A model generated the notes under the pieces. That model ran no database searches, was not told the DNA's origin, and saw nothing but the letters and a program-made list of their open reading frames with translations. Both the position numbers and the translations under genes were made by a program. Below are positions 1 to 7,476 of a DNA stretch of 27,559 bases, piece by piece (the stretch's first letter is position 1; every line of letters starts with the position of its first letter). The stretch spans positions 1-27,559 of IMG/VR virus record IMGVR_UViG_3300032116_001077; one strand, written 5' to 3'. The DNA is from a virus.

Positions 1-669
1 ATTATGTTGATGCCTGCTGCTCATAAAAAAGAATATCATAACGCATTCCCAGGAGGATATGTTGAACATGTAAATCGAGTTATTAAAGCTGCTCTTGAAT
101 TACATAATGTTTGGGAAAAATTTGGAGTTGATACTTCTACATATACAGTTGAAGAATTAGTGTTTTCAGCAATGAATCATGATCTAGGTAAGATGGGTGA
201 TACTGAAAATGAAGCATATATTCCCCAGACTGATCAGTGGCGTAAAGAAAAACTCGGTGAAGATTATAAATTCAACGATCGTTTAGAATTCATGTCAGTA
301 CCAGATCGTGGTTTACATTTACTTATGTCTCATGGTATTCAGTTTTCTAAAAATGAATGGTTAGCTATTAAATTACATGATGGGTTATATGATGATGCTA
401 ATAAGCCATACTTAATGTCTTGGAACCCAGAAACTAAACCTCGTACTTCACTTATCTATATTATTCATCAGGCTGATCTTTTAGCCGCCAGAATTGAATT
501 TGAAAAAGAATGGTTACCAAAACTTAAAGGTAACTTGCCTCCAGCAGAGAAAAATTTTACATTAGGGAATAAATCTCAACCTAAAAAAATATCAACTAAA
601 ACTAAAGCTTTAGGAAGTGTTAAGAGTGAAGGATTAAAAAATGTAATGGATGACTTTTTTAAAGACTAA
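1..669 (+). CDS. HD-domain phosphohydrolase, 5' end outside the window
   Basis: This looks like a metal-dependent HD-superfamily hydrolase, probably acting on nucleotides or phosphodiesters; the substrate cannot be read from the sequence. Counting from the first Met at base 4, the expected ligands are H22 in an EHVNR helix, the H59-D60 doublet in NHDLGK, H110 in LMSHG and D158 in HQADLL. The frame is open to base 1, and the first visible residues (LMPAAHKKEYH, then PGGYVEH) are the region that usually follows a longer N-terminal part in this family, so the gene is probably truncated by the window. The last 45 or so residues are Lys-rich and look disordered. A strong terminator follows at once, so the transcript from upstream ends here. 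HD-fold assignment is firm; the biological role is not. Confidence 0.8.
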   Translation: MMLMPAAHKKEYHNAFPGGYVEHVNRVIKAALELHNVWEKFGVDTSTYTVEELVFSAMNHDLGKMGDTENEAYIPQTDQWRKEKLGEDYKFNDRLEFMSVPDRGLHLLMSHGIQFSKNEWLAIKLHDGLYDDANKPYLMSWNPETKPRTSLIYIIHQADLLAARIEFEKEWLPKLKGNLPPAEKNFTLGNKSQPKKISTKTKALGSVKSEGLKNVMDDFFKD

Positions 670-688
670 TTAATAACAAATTAAAAAT

Positions 689-720
689 AAGGGTTGTGAC
701 ATTAAAATCACAACCTTTTT
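689..720 (+). terminator. Rho-independent terminator after the HD hydrolase
   Basis: The 8-bp perfect stem GGTTGTGA / TCACAACC (692-699 with 708-715) encloses an 8-base A/T loop. It can be extended by weaker G-T and A-T pairs and is followed by TTTTT at 716-720. It sits 20 bases after the stop codon and before the next start at 733, which suits intrinsic termination of + strand transcription. This is the clearest terminator in the window. Confidence 0.85.
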
Positions 721-732
721 CTATTCAAAACT

Positions 733-1002
733 ATGGTAACAATAATTATTATTCTATCTTTAATTGTGGTGGTATTAGGATTCACTACTTACAATTTACT
801 TAAGAAAAATGAAAAATGTGAAGACATTATTAGTTCATATGAAATATATATGAAGAATATGTCTGATACTATTGAATTTTCTAATAAGAAATTAAAAGAA
901 ATTGACGCTAAAGGATCATTTGAAAGTGATGATGAAATAGGTTTCTTCTTTAAAGAAGTGAAAGTTCTACAAGAAATGTTAAATGACTTTAAATTAAAAT
1001 AA
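733..1002 (+). CDS. Small single-pass membrane protein, unknown function
   Basis: An 89-residue protein with one strongly hydrophobic segment at about residues 2-22 (Val/Ile/Leu-rich), followed by Lys-Lys-Asn, as for an N-terminal membrane anchor with the rest in the cytoplasm. The remainder is charged and predicted helical (about 30-89), rich in Glu and Lys, possibly a short coiled coil. It starts 13 bases after the terminator hairpin and ends one base before the late sigma gene, so the two are probably co-transcribed. I do not recognise the family. Its position before the sigma factor does not by itself give a function. Confidence 0.65.
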   Translation: MVTIIIILSLIVVVLGFTTYNLLKKNEKCEDIISSYEIYMKNMSDTIEFSNKKLKEIDAKGSFESDDEIGFFFKEVKVLQEMLNDFKLK

Positions 1003-1003
1003 C

Positions 1004-1708
1004 ATGTCTAAAAATTATTTCACTCAAGAAACTGAAGACGCTATTATAGCTTATAATATCAGTGTAGATCCAATTGAAAGAAGCAAAATATATAACGATA
1101 AAATACATTATGCTTTCTTTAAACTAACTCAGAATATTATCCATACTTTTAAATTCTACCACACAGAAGTTGAAAATATAGAAGATTTACAACATGAAAT
1201 CATAACATTTCTATTAAGTAAGATTCATCTATTTGATGCTTCTAAAGGAACTAAAGCCTATTCTTATTTTGGTACTATTGTTAAACGATGGTTAATCTTA
1301 TATAATGATAAGAATTATAAGAAAAAAGTAGCTTCAACACCTATTTTAGCTTTAGAAGATGACCCAGCTATAGGTTACACTATTGAAGAAAATAACTCAC
1401 CTAGTGATAAATTATCACATAATGATAAAATAGCTTTATTTATGGATTTATATGTGGAATATTGTACTAACAATATTTATACTTTATTTCCAAAAGAAAA
1501 TGATGCTAAAATAGCAGATGCTATTCTTGAATTATTTAGGAAACGAGAAAATTTAGATGTATTTAATAAAAAAGCACTTTACATATATATCAGAGAGATC
1601 ATAGATGTTAAAACACCTAAAATTACTAAAATAGCTGATAAACTCTATGACATATTTAAACGGAATTATATATTCTATTTAGAAAGTGGATATATAAAAT
1701 TCCATTAA
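1004..1708 (+). CDS. gp55: Late-transcription sigma factor, T4 gp55-like
   Basis: The protein resembles the divergent sigma-70-family factor that directs host RNA polymerase to phage late promoters. The region-2-like core is at about residues 60-110: an acidic DLQHE helix, then FDASKGTKAYSYFGTIVKRW, then a basic NDKNYKKK stretch. This is the arrangement seen in T4 gp55 and in sigma region 2 (a helix contacting core polymerase, then the aromatic -10-recognition helix). At 234 residues it is longer than T4 gp55 (185). The extra C-terminal part (about 175-225) is helical and could hold a helix-turn-helix around the TPKITKIADKLYDIF stretch. There is no classical region 4. In T4, gp55 works with the coactivator gp33 and the sliding clamp gp45; neither is visible here. 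It is the natural reader of the repeated AATATTTATAA motif. Confidence 0.75.
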   Translation: MSKNYFTQETEDAIIAYNISVDPIERSKIYNDKIHYAFFKLTQNIIHTFKFYHTEVENIEDLQHEIITFLLSKIHLFDASKGTKAYSYFGTIVKRWLILYNDKNYKKKVASTPILALEDDPAIGYTIEENNSPSDKLSHNDKIALFMDLYVEYCTNNIYTLFPKENDAKIADAILELFRKRENLDVFNKKALYIYIREIIDVKTPKITKIADKLYDIFKRNYIFYLESGYIKFH

Positions 1709-1712
1709 TGTT

Positions 1713-1734
1713 ATATTTATGATAAAATAAATAT
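1713..1734. promoter_or_regulatory. Perfect inverted repeat ATATTTAT-N6-ATAAATAT, candidate promoter or operator
   Basis: Two 8-base arms (1713-1720 and 1727-1734) are exact reverse complements around GATAAA, filling the gap between the sigma-factor stop (1708) and the next ATG (1736). The right arm contains the T4-like late promoter core ATAAATA on the + strand; the left arm contains the TATTTAT core of the motif repeated elsewhere. It could be a late promoter for the baseplate operon, a divergent promoter pair, or a protein-binding palindrome. An RNA hairpin of only A-U pairs would be weak. Confidence 0.4.
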
Positions 1735-1735
1735 C

Positions 1736-2092
1736 ATGGATAATTTAGATTCTAACATTTTTGGTGACAAAAAGCTCAAAGATTTATTTGAGGAAATATA
1801 TGGGAACCAAAAGAAAAAAGAAAAACAGATTTCCACTTTAATAGGAGAGTTAAAAGGTCTCATCAATGATATAGGTGATGCCACTCTTATTGTTCCGTTA
1901 ATTAAAGAATATCTAGAAATTGGCGTTAAAAACGACGAACAACTCATTAAAATGGCTACTATCATCCAGCGTTGTATTGCGGCAGGAAGTAGTACTAGTT
2001 CTGAAAGCGGTTTTTCTATATCTGAAGAAGAAAAAGCTCAACTATTAGGTGAAATAAATAAGTTAGGTGAAAATTTAAAATCTAAAGAGTAA
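1736..2092 (+). CDS. Conserved helical protein at the head of the baseplate operon
   Basis: A 118-residue, almost wholly helical protein. Residues about 9-45 are charged and amphipathic (KLKDLFEEIY, then Lys-rich). The centre (about 46-80) carries GDATLIVPLIKEYLEIGVKND, followed by a helix ending in IIQRCIAAG. A Ser-rich linker (about 83-92) leads to a short C-terminal coiled-coil-like helix. I recall similar small proteins in T4-like marine phages, without a known function. It overlaps the spike gene by one base (TAATG), so translation is probably coupled and the product is likely needed in tail or baseplate assembly. A structural or chaperone role is inference from position. Confidence 0.6.
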   Translation: MDNLDSNIFGDKKLKDLFEEIYGNQKKKEKQISTLIGELKGLINDIGDATLIVPLIKEYLEIGVKNDEQLIKMATIIQRCIAAGSSTSSESGFSISEEEKAQLLGEINKLGENLKSKE

Positions 2093-3363
2093 TGGCTTAC
2101 GGATTTAGTGGTGTTAATAAAACTTTTAATTCTAGGCAATCAAACAATACTAACTTACTTAAAATTTCTAATTTAGAAAATTTAATAGTAGCTGTTAGGG
2201 TAAAGAATATAGTTTTAAATGAATCTCATCCTAGATTTAAAGAATTAGGTGAATGGAATTCTTTAGGTGTGATTGAATATGAAGTAGTTACATCTGTGAA
2301 AGATAAAACTAATAATGAATCACTCTCTAAAAATTATTCATTAGCCTATCCTTTAAATCCTAACCTAAAGAATTTTCCTTTAATTAATGAAATTGTTTAT
2401 GTTTTAACTTTACCTGATACAAACATAGGTATATCTAATACATCTGTGAGACAATATTATATTAATAATGTATCACTTTGGAATCATCCTCATCATAACG
2501 CATATCCAACTCAGCCTAATACTTTACCGCCTTCACAACAGAAAGATTATATTCAAACCCAAGCTGGAAGTGTAAGAAGAGTTACAGATAATGCAACTGA
2601 AATATTTTTAGGAAATACTTTTAAAGAACGTGCTAATATACATCCTTTATTACCTTTTGAAGGAGATATTATTCATGAAGGTAGATGGGGTAATTCAATA
2701 CGTTTAGGTAGTACTGTTAAAAATACAAATAACAATTGGTCTTCAACAGGTACAGATGGTGATCCTATCACTATTATTAGAAATGGTCAAGGTACTCAAA
2801 GTGATGAAGGTTGGATTCCTGTTGTAGAAAATATAAATAATAGTGAGTCTTCTATTTATTTAGCTAGTACTCAAGCAATACCTTTAAATGCCTCTAGTAC
2901 AAGTTATATCAGTTACTCAACTAATCCACCAACATCTCCTAACAAGTATGCTGGGAAGCAAATAATGTTAAACTCAGGAAGATTAGTATTTAACGCTAAT
3001 GAGGATCATATATTATTAAGTTCTGCTAAATCTATAAATCTAAATTCTCAAGAATCTGTTAATATAGATACTAAAAAATTTGTAACTCAAGCTGACCAAA
3101 TATTTTTAGGTAAAGAAGATCTAGCTACTCAACCTTTAATGTTAGGAACTAACACAGTTAATCTACTTAAAGATCTAGTTTCTGTAGTCAAAGAACTAAC
3201 TAACACATTAAAAACATTAGAATCTGCTCCTGTAGCTCCAGGCAGTCCAGCTATATTTCCTACTTTATTGGCTCCTATGTCTCAATTAAATATCACTTTA
3301 GAGACTTTAGAAAATCAATTAGATAAAGGAGTATTAACTTCACAACGTAATTTTACTCTATAA
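2092..3363 (+). CDS. gp5: Baseplate central spike protein, gp5-like, without a lysozyme domain
   Basis: This is the likely baseplate hub/spike protein that pierces the outer membrane. The N-terminal part (about 25-135) fits an OB-fold-type domain; the segment with EGDIIHEGRWGNSIRLGS (about 190-206) is typical of T4-superfamily spike proteins. From about 300 come short repeated beta strands (HILLSSAKSINLNSQESVNI, then QADQIFLG), like the start of a gp5-type beta-helix. The end (about 350-423) is helical. T4 gp5 has a lysozyme domain between OB fold and helix; here the intervening sequence is Asn/Ser/Thr-rich and shows no lysozyme signature, so cell-wall hydrolysis must come from another protein. 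It is linked by TAATG overlaps to both neighbours. At 423 residues it is shorter than T4 gp5 (575). Confidence 0.72.
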   Translation: MAYGFSGVNKTFNSRQSNNTNLLKISNLENLIVAVRVKNIVLNESHPRFKELGEWNSLGVIEYEVVTSVKDKTNNESLSKNYSLAYPLNPNLKNFPLINEIVYVLTLPDTNIGISNTSVRQYYINNVSLWNHPHHNAYPTQPNTLPPSQQKDYIQTQAGSVRRVTDNATEIFLGNTFKERANIHPLLPFEGDIIHEGRWGNSIRLGSTVKNTNNNWSSTGTDGDPITIIRNGQGTQSDEGWIPVVENINNSESSIYLASTQAIPLNASSTSYISYSTNPPTSPNKYAGKQIMLNSGRLVFNANEDHILLSSAKSINLNSQESVNIDTKKFVTQADQIFLGKEDLATQPLMLGTNTVNLLKDLVSVVKELTNTLKTLESAPVAPGSPAIFPTLLAPMSQLNITLETLENQLDKGVLTSQRNFTL

Positions 3364-4001
3364 TGCCTGCTCCATTTACAATAACTCCTACTAAGTCTAG
3401 AGATAATTTTACTTTTGAAGAGTATTATAAACTTCTTGAAGAGATAAAACAAACTTATGGAGTTATTGATCCAACATTAAATCCTTCAAGTCCTACTTAT
3501 GTTAATGATGTTAGGCAAGCTTATGGTCAACCTACTAAACCTGATATAGTTAAAAAATTTGAAGATTTATTATCTGCTGATGTGACTAAAATTACCAGAG
3601 AATATATTGGATTATTAAGAGGATTTCTAGTTCAAAAATACCCAAGATTAGCTCCAGCTATTCAAAATGTATCTCAAATAGATAATAGAATTCAAAGAGA
3701 ATTTTTAAGTATTCCTGAAATGCAGAGATATTTAACATTAAATGGATATAATTCATATGTTCAATATTGGCAAGCTTATCAAGATTATAGAGCTATAACT
3801 CCTAAATTGCCTTTAAGAGGAACAATAGGAACTGAAGAACAAAATAATCCTATAGTTTTTGGATATAGAAATGCTAATTTATTTGCTCCTTACATAATAA
3901 CACCTACAGTCACTCCTAATCCAACACAAATAAATAGGCAAACTGCTCAACAGCAACAGCAAAATCAACTACAACAACAAAGAACTAATTTAACAAAATA
4001 A
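3363..4001 (+). CDS. Baseplate-region protein with a Gln-rich tail, unknown function
   Basis: A 212-residue protein I cannot assign to a family. The first part (about 14-155) is helical and rich in Tyr and Gln, including EEYYKLLEEIKQTYG and YNSYVQYWQAYQDYRA. The middle is Pro-rich. The last 25 or so residues are low-complexity Gln/Asn (runs such as QQQQQ), which is usually disordered. It lies between the spike gene and another helical protein with TAATG overlaps on both sides, so a role in hub or tail-tube assembly is plausible, but that rests on position alone. Confidence 0.6.
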   Translation: MPAPFTITPTKSRDNFTFEEYYKLLEEIKQTYGVIDPTLNPSSPTYVNDVRQAYGQPTKPDIVKKFEDLLSADVTKITREYIGLLRGFLVQKYPRLAPAIQNVSQIDNRIQREFLSIPEMQRYLTLNGYNSYVQYWQAYQDYRAITPKLPLRGTIGTEEQNNPIVFGYRNANLFAPYIITPTVTPNPTQINRQTAQQQQQNQLQQQRTNLTK

Positions 4002-4840
4002 TGAATAGTAAAATACCTCTTTTGATAGTTAATAAAGGACAGGAATTAGTCAAACAACTGATTCCTCAGGTTATTGACATTGCTAGTCAAACAGGTATTC
4101 AAAATATAGGAACATCTAATGTTCAATTACCTGATACATGTTTAGTATCTGATGAATTACAAAGAATCCTAAACTTAAGAAATACATTAGTTGATAGACT
4201 AAATACTACTGTGGATTTTATAGAAAAATTATCAAAACCATTAGATACATTAGTCCCATTAGTAAATTCATTATCTACATCTAATCAAAGACTTAATAAT
4301 ATCAAAACTTTGTCTCAATTAAATATACCTTTTTTACCAACTTCTCCTCCTGGAGCTCCATCTCCATCTCAAGCAGCTTTAGTTGGTTTAGGTATTGTAG
4401 AAAATTTATTAAAAGATTATTTAAGCCCCGCTATTATTAATAATAAAAATATTATAACAACTATCCAATCAGCTTTAGATTATGTAAATAACATATTAAC
4501 TAAACTTATTAATATATTTAAATCTATAGACCAATATTTAACTAATTGTGGAGCTGTTTCTGAAACAACTCCTTTAACATCTCTAAACCCATACTTACAA
4601 CAACTGGACCAACAACAAACCGCAGTAGATGCTGCTCCTATAAATCAAGTTTATAGAGGATTTGTTTTAGAAGTGAGAGAGGAACAATTTTCACCTACTG
4701 TTAATAGAAGAAGAGCTGTAGCTTTAAATCCTCAAGGTATTATTTTATTACAAACTCCATTATCTTTTACATCTACACCTGAAGTTTTGATACAACAACT
4801 TAAACTAATTATTGACAATAGTAATTTAAAAGCTGAATAA
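4001..4840 (+). CDS. Helical tail/baseplate protein with a C-terminal beta module, unknown function
   Basis: A 279-residue protein. Residues about 1-190 are predicted helical and hydrophobic-heptad-like (for example NLRNTLVDRLNTTVDFIEKL and a later YVNNILTKLINIFKSI), broken by a Pro-rich stretch PTSPPGAPSPS near 112-122. The C-terminal 65 residues form a separate compact unit beginning about YRGFVLEVREEQF and containing NPQGIILLQ, which I have a sense of having seen in other marine myophage baseplate operons. There is no signal peptide. It is the last gene before a promoter-like motif at 4844. A tape-measure-like or hub role is possible but not shown. Confidence 0.6.
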   Translation: MNSKIPLLIVNKGQELVKQLIPQVIDIASQTGIQNIGTSNVQLPDTCLVSDELQRILNLRNTLVDRLNTTVDFIEKLSKPLDTLVPLVNSLSTSNQRLNNIKTLSQLNIPFLPTSPPGAPSPSQAALVGLGIVENLLKDYLSPAIINNKNIITTIQSALDYVNNILTKLINIFKSIDQYLTNCGAVSETTPLTSLNPYLQQLDQQQTAVDAAPINQVYRGFVLEVREEQFSPTVNRRRAVALNPQGIILLQTPLSFTSTPEVLIQQLKLIIDNSNLKAE

Positions 4841-4843
4841 TTT

Positions 4844-4854
4844 AATATTTATAA
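4844..4854 (+). promoter_or_regulatory. Candidate late promoter motif AATATTTATAA, copy 1
   Basis: An exact copy of the recurring 11-mer in the 17-base gap between stop 4840 and ATG 4858; only CAG separates it from the ATG. If it works as a -10 box with T4-like spacing, the message would be leaderless or nearly so. The downstream product carries a capsid-targeting-like N-terminus. Confidence 0.6.
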
Positions 4855-4857
4855 CAG

Positions 4858-5214
4858 ATGAAAACTGATATTTTAAAGAAACTCATTAAAGAAGCAGTAA
4901 AAGAAGTATTTCAAGAAGAAATGAAAGACATTCTTTTAGAGGCAGTTCGTGGTAATAAACAATCAATAACTGAATCTGAAATGAAAACTTTTAGTTTCAA
5001 CACTAACTCTATTCCTCACCAGCAACCAAAACCTAATATTAATACTAAACAAGCATATATGGACATTTTAGGTGAAATGGCTCAAGGACCTAAATCAGGA
5101 TTTGATGGTGATTTTAAAGTAAATGGTCCAGTAAATACTATGTCTGAAGGAAGTTCTTTACCTGAAGGACAATTAGGTTTAGATCAAATAATGGGATTAA
5201 TGAAAGGTAGATAA
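4858..5214 (+). CDS. Small protein with a capsid-targeting-like N-terminus
   Basis: A 118-residue protein of unknown function. The N-terminus is a long amphipathic Lys/Glu helix with two candidate prohead-protease sites of the T4 type (L/I)-x-E: I10-K11-E12 before A13, and L26-L27-E28 before A29. The rest is Gly/Gln/Ser-rich and low in hydrophobic residues, so probably flexible, ending in LDQIMGLMKGR. It is the first gene after the promoter-like motif and overlaps the gp25 gene by one base. It may be an internal head protein placed in the baseplate operon, or a baseplate-associated protein whose helix only resembles the tag. The ATG at 4858 is the only start that keeps the helix. Confidence 0.6.
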   Translation: MKTDILKKLIKEAVKEVFQEEMKDILLEAVRGNKQSITESEMKTFSFNTNSIPHQQPKPNINTKQAYMDILGEMAQGPKSGFDGDFKVNGPVNTMSEGSSLPEGQLGLDQIMGLMKGR

Positions 5215-5621
5215 TGGCATTTGGAGCAAAAAGAATATTTCCTCTTGATCAGAAACCAGGAACAGCAGTTGGTATAGCTATACCTTTTAATGCTCCTGCT
5301 GTTTTCTTTTCAACCTATACTACTCAAGATGCAATTAGAAATAATTTATTAAATTTTTTCTTAACTAACCAAACTGAAAGATACTTAAATAATCAATTTG
5401 GAGCTAATTTAAGAGCGTTTATTTTTGAACAAATTACTAATGACAATTTAGATGGATTAAAAGAAAATATTCAATCTCTTATAGCTCAATATTTTACTAA
5501 TATAAGAGTTGATAGTTTAAATATTTTCCAACAACCAGACTATAATGAAATAACTGTTGATTTAAAATATAGTATAATTAATACTGGTATAACTGATCAA
5601 GTTGAAATATCCTTTACATAA
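5214..5621 (+). CDS. gp25: Baseplate wedge protein gp25
   Basis: A confident member of the gp25/GpW family that forms part of the inner baseplate and helps start sheath assembly. The diagnostic region is at about 35-75: TTQDAIRNNLLNFFLTNQTE, then RYLNNQFGANLRAFIFEQ. The family core of a helix, N-Q-T-E-R-x-x-x-x-x-x-F-G and a second helix is intact. The C-terminal beta part (about 98-135) contains the expected strand pattern ending in EISFT. Its 135 residues match T4 gp25 (132). TAATG overlaps link it to the small protein before and gp6 after; gp25 next to gp6 is a common order in contractile-tail phages. Confidence 0.9.
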   Translation: MAFGAKRIFPLDQKPGTAVGIAIPFNAPAVFFSTYTTQDAIRNNLLNFFLTNQTERYLNNQFGANLRAFIFEQITNDNLDGLKENIQSLIAQYFTNIRVDSLNIFQQPDYNEITVDLKYSIINTGITDQVEISFT

Positions 5622-7468
5622 TGGCTGCTAATAAGAATATAAAATATATAAATAAAGATTTTACTGAGTTTAGAGCTAGTTTAATAGACTATGCTAAAAC
5701 TTATTTCCCAACTACATATAATGACTTCAGTCCTGCTTCACCAGGAATGATGTTTATGGAAATGGCAGCCTATGTAGGTGATGTTTTATCATTTTATTTA
5801 GATAATCAGGTACAAGAAAACTATTTGCAATTTGCTCGCCAGTCAAATAACTTATTTGAATTAGCATACATGTTTGGTTATAAACCAAATGTGACGGGTG
5901 TAGCTACTACAACTGTAGATTTTTATCAACAAGTCCCTGCTAAATTAGCAGGTTCAACTTATGTTCCTGATTTTGACTACGCTTTATTTATTCCTGGGAA
6001 CTCAACAGTATCATCAACAAATGCCGTTTCATTCTTAATTTCTGACCCAGTAGATTTTTCAGTTTCTAGCTCAGGTGATCCTACTGAAGTCACAGTATAT
6101 CAAATCTCAGCAGGTAATCCAACATATTTCCTATTGAAAAAATCTCGTAGAGCTATCTCATCTACTATTAATACAACAACTTTTTCATTTACTACTCCTA
6201 TTAAATTTAATACAGTAGAAATTTCAACTACTAATTTAGTAGGAATATTAGATTGTACTGATAGTGAAGGAAATATTTGGTATGAAGTAGATCATTTAGG
6301 TCAAGAAATGGTATTTGATTCAATCAAGAATACTAATACTAATGATCCTAATTTCTATCAAGATAATGATGCTCCTTATCTTTTAAAATTAAAGAAAGTA
6401 CAATACAGATTTACTACACGTTTTAGAAATTCTACTACATTACAAATTCAATTTGGAGCAGGAACAACTTCTGACTCAGATGAAAATATAATTCCTAATC
6501 CAGATAATGTTGGTATAGGATTACCATTTGAACAAACTAAACTTACAACAGCATATTCACCAACCAATTTCTTATTTACTAAGACTTATGGAATAGCTCC
6601 TTCAAATACTACTTTAACATTTAGATATTTGACAGGCGGAGGAGTATCTGCTAATGTGGGAGCTAATACTTTAACTAGATTAAATAGCACCCCAGTATTT
6701 TTAAATAGTAATCTTAACAATACTACAGCTAATGCTATATTTGGTTCATTAGCAGTTACAAACCCAGAAGCAGCTAATGGAGGAGGAGACGGAGATTCAA
6801 TCGAAGAAATCAGACAGAATTCTTCTGCTAATTTTGCTTCTCAGTTACGGAATGTAACTCAAGATGATTATTTAGTAAGAGCTTTAAGTATGCCTCCTAA
6901 ATATGGTGAGGTAGCTAAAGCATACATTGAACCAACTAAAGTTAAAAATCTTTCAGTTGGTGAGTCTAATAGTATTTTAGACTTATATGTTTTAACTTAT
7001 GATATAAATAGAAAATTAACAACTGCTTCTTTAGCCTTAAAACAGAATTTAGTGACATATCTATCTCAATATAGAATGGTAAATGATGCTGTTAATATTA
7101 AGGATGCTTTTGTTGTTAATATTGGAGTAGATTTTGACATTATAGTATTACCTAACTATGTAAACAATGATGTATTATCAAGATGCATCACAGCTTTACA
7201 AACATATTTTGCTATTTCTAATTGGCAAATCAATCAACCAATTATTTTAAGAGACATCTATGTATTATTAGATAGAATTGAAGGTGTACAAACTGTTAAA
7301 AATATTAGCATAACAAATAAAGTAGGAACTAATATAGGATATTCACAGTGGGCTTATGATATCTCAGGAGCCACACAAAATAATGTTATTTATCCTTCAT
7401 TAGATCCTATGATTTTTGAAGTGAAGTATCCATCAACAGACATTCAAGGTAGAGTAGTATCATTATAA
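5621..7468 (+). CDS. gp6: Baseplate wedge protein gp6 (gpJ-like)
   Basis: The core wedge protein that dimerises to form the baseplate ring. The N-terminus (about 9-88) has the typical series: NKDFTEFRASLIDYAKTYFP, then a SPASPGMMFMEMAAYVGD stretch, then FYLDNQVQENYLQFARQ and a hydrophobic helix ending in GYKP. The gpJ-like region lies at about 388-445: a Gly-rich loop, then DSIEEIRQNSSANFASQLRN and TQDDYLVRAL. The C-terminal domain (about 450-615) includes DIYVLLDRIEGVQTVKNI, as usual for the family. At 615 residues it is close to T4 gp6 (660). It begins on the gp25 stop (TAATG) and ends 8 bases before the next gene. Confidence 0.88.
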   Translation: MAANKNIKYINKDFTEFRASLIDYAKTYFPTTYNDFSPASPGMMFMEMAAYVGDVLSFYLDNQVQENYLQFARQSNNLFELAYMFGYKPNVTGVATTTVDFYQQVPAKLAGSTYVPDFDYALFIPGNSTVSSTNAVSFLISDPVDFSVSSSGDPTEVTVYQISAGNPTYFLLKKSRRAISSTINTTTFSFTTPIKFNTVEISTTNLVGILDCTDSEGNIWYEVDHLGQEMVFDSIKNTNTNDPNFYQDNDAPYLLKLKKVQYRFTTRFRNSTTLQIQFGAGTTSDSDENIIPNPDNVGIGLPFEQTKLTTAYSPTNFLFTKTYGIAPSNTTLTFRYLTGGGVSANVGANTLTRLNSTPVFLNSNLNNTTANAIFGSLAVTNPEAANGGGDGDSIEEIRQNSSANFASQLRNVTQDDYLVRALSMPPKYGEVAKAYIEPTKVKNLSVGESNSILDLYVLTYDINRKLTTASLALKQNLVTYLSQYRMVNDAVNIKDAFVVNIGVDFDIIVLPNYVNNDVLSRCITALQTYFAISNWQINQPIILRDIYVLLDRIEGVQTVKNISITNKVGTNIGYSQWAYDISGATQNNVIYPSLDPMIFEVKYPSTDIQGRVVSL

Positions 7469-7476
7469 AATAAACC

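Noticed and set aside
1717-1965. Open frame on the minus strand opposite the helical baseplate-operon gene
   Set aside because: It is the antisense of a well-supported + strand gene, has no sensible start context, and every supported gene in the window is on the + strand.
3948-3985. CAA/CAG repeat, possibly a microsatellite
   Set aside because: It encodes the Gln-rich tail of a structural protein, is irregular, and needs no other explanation.
2834-7010. TATAAATA sequences on the + strand inside genes (for example 5647-5654 in gp6)
   Set aside because: This 8-mer arises often by chance in AT-rich coding sequence (Ile-Asn-Lys codons) and these copies are not near a start codon.
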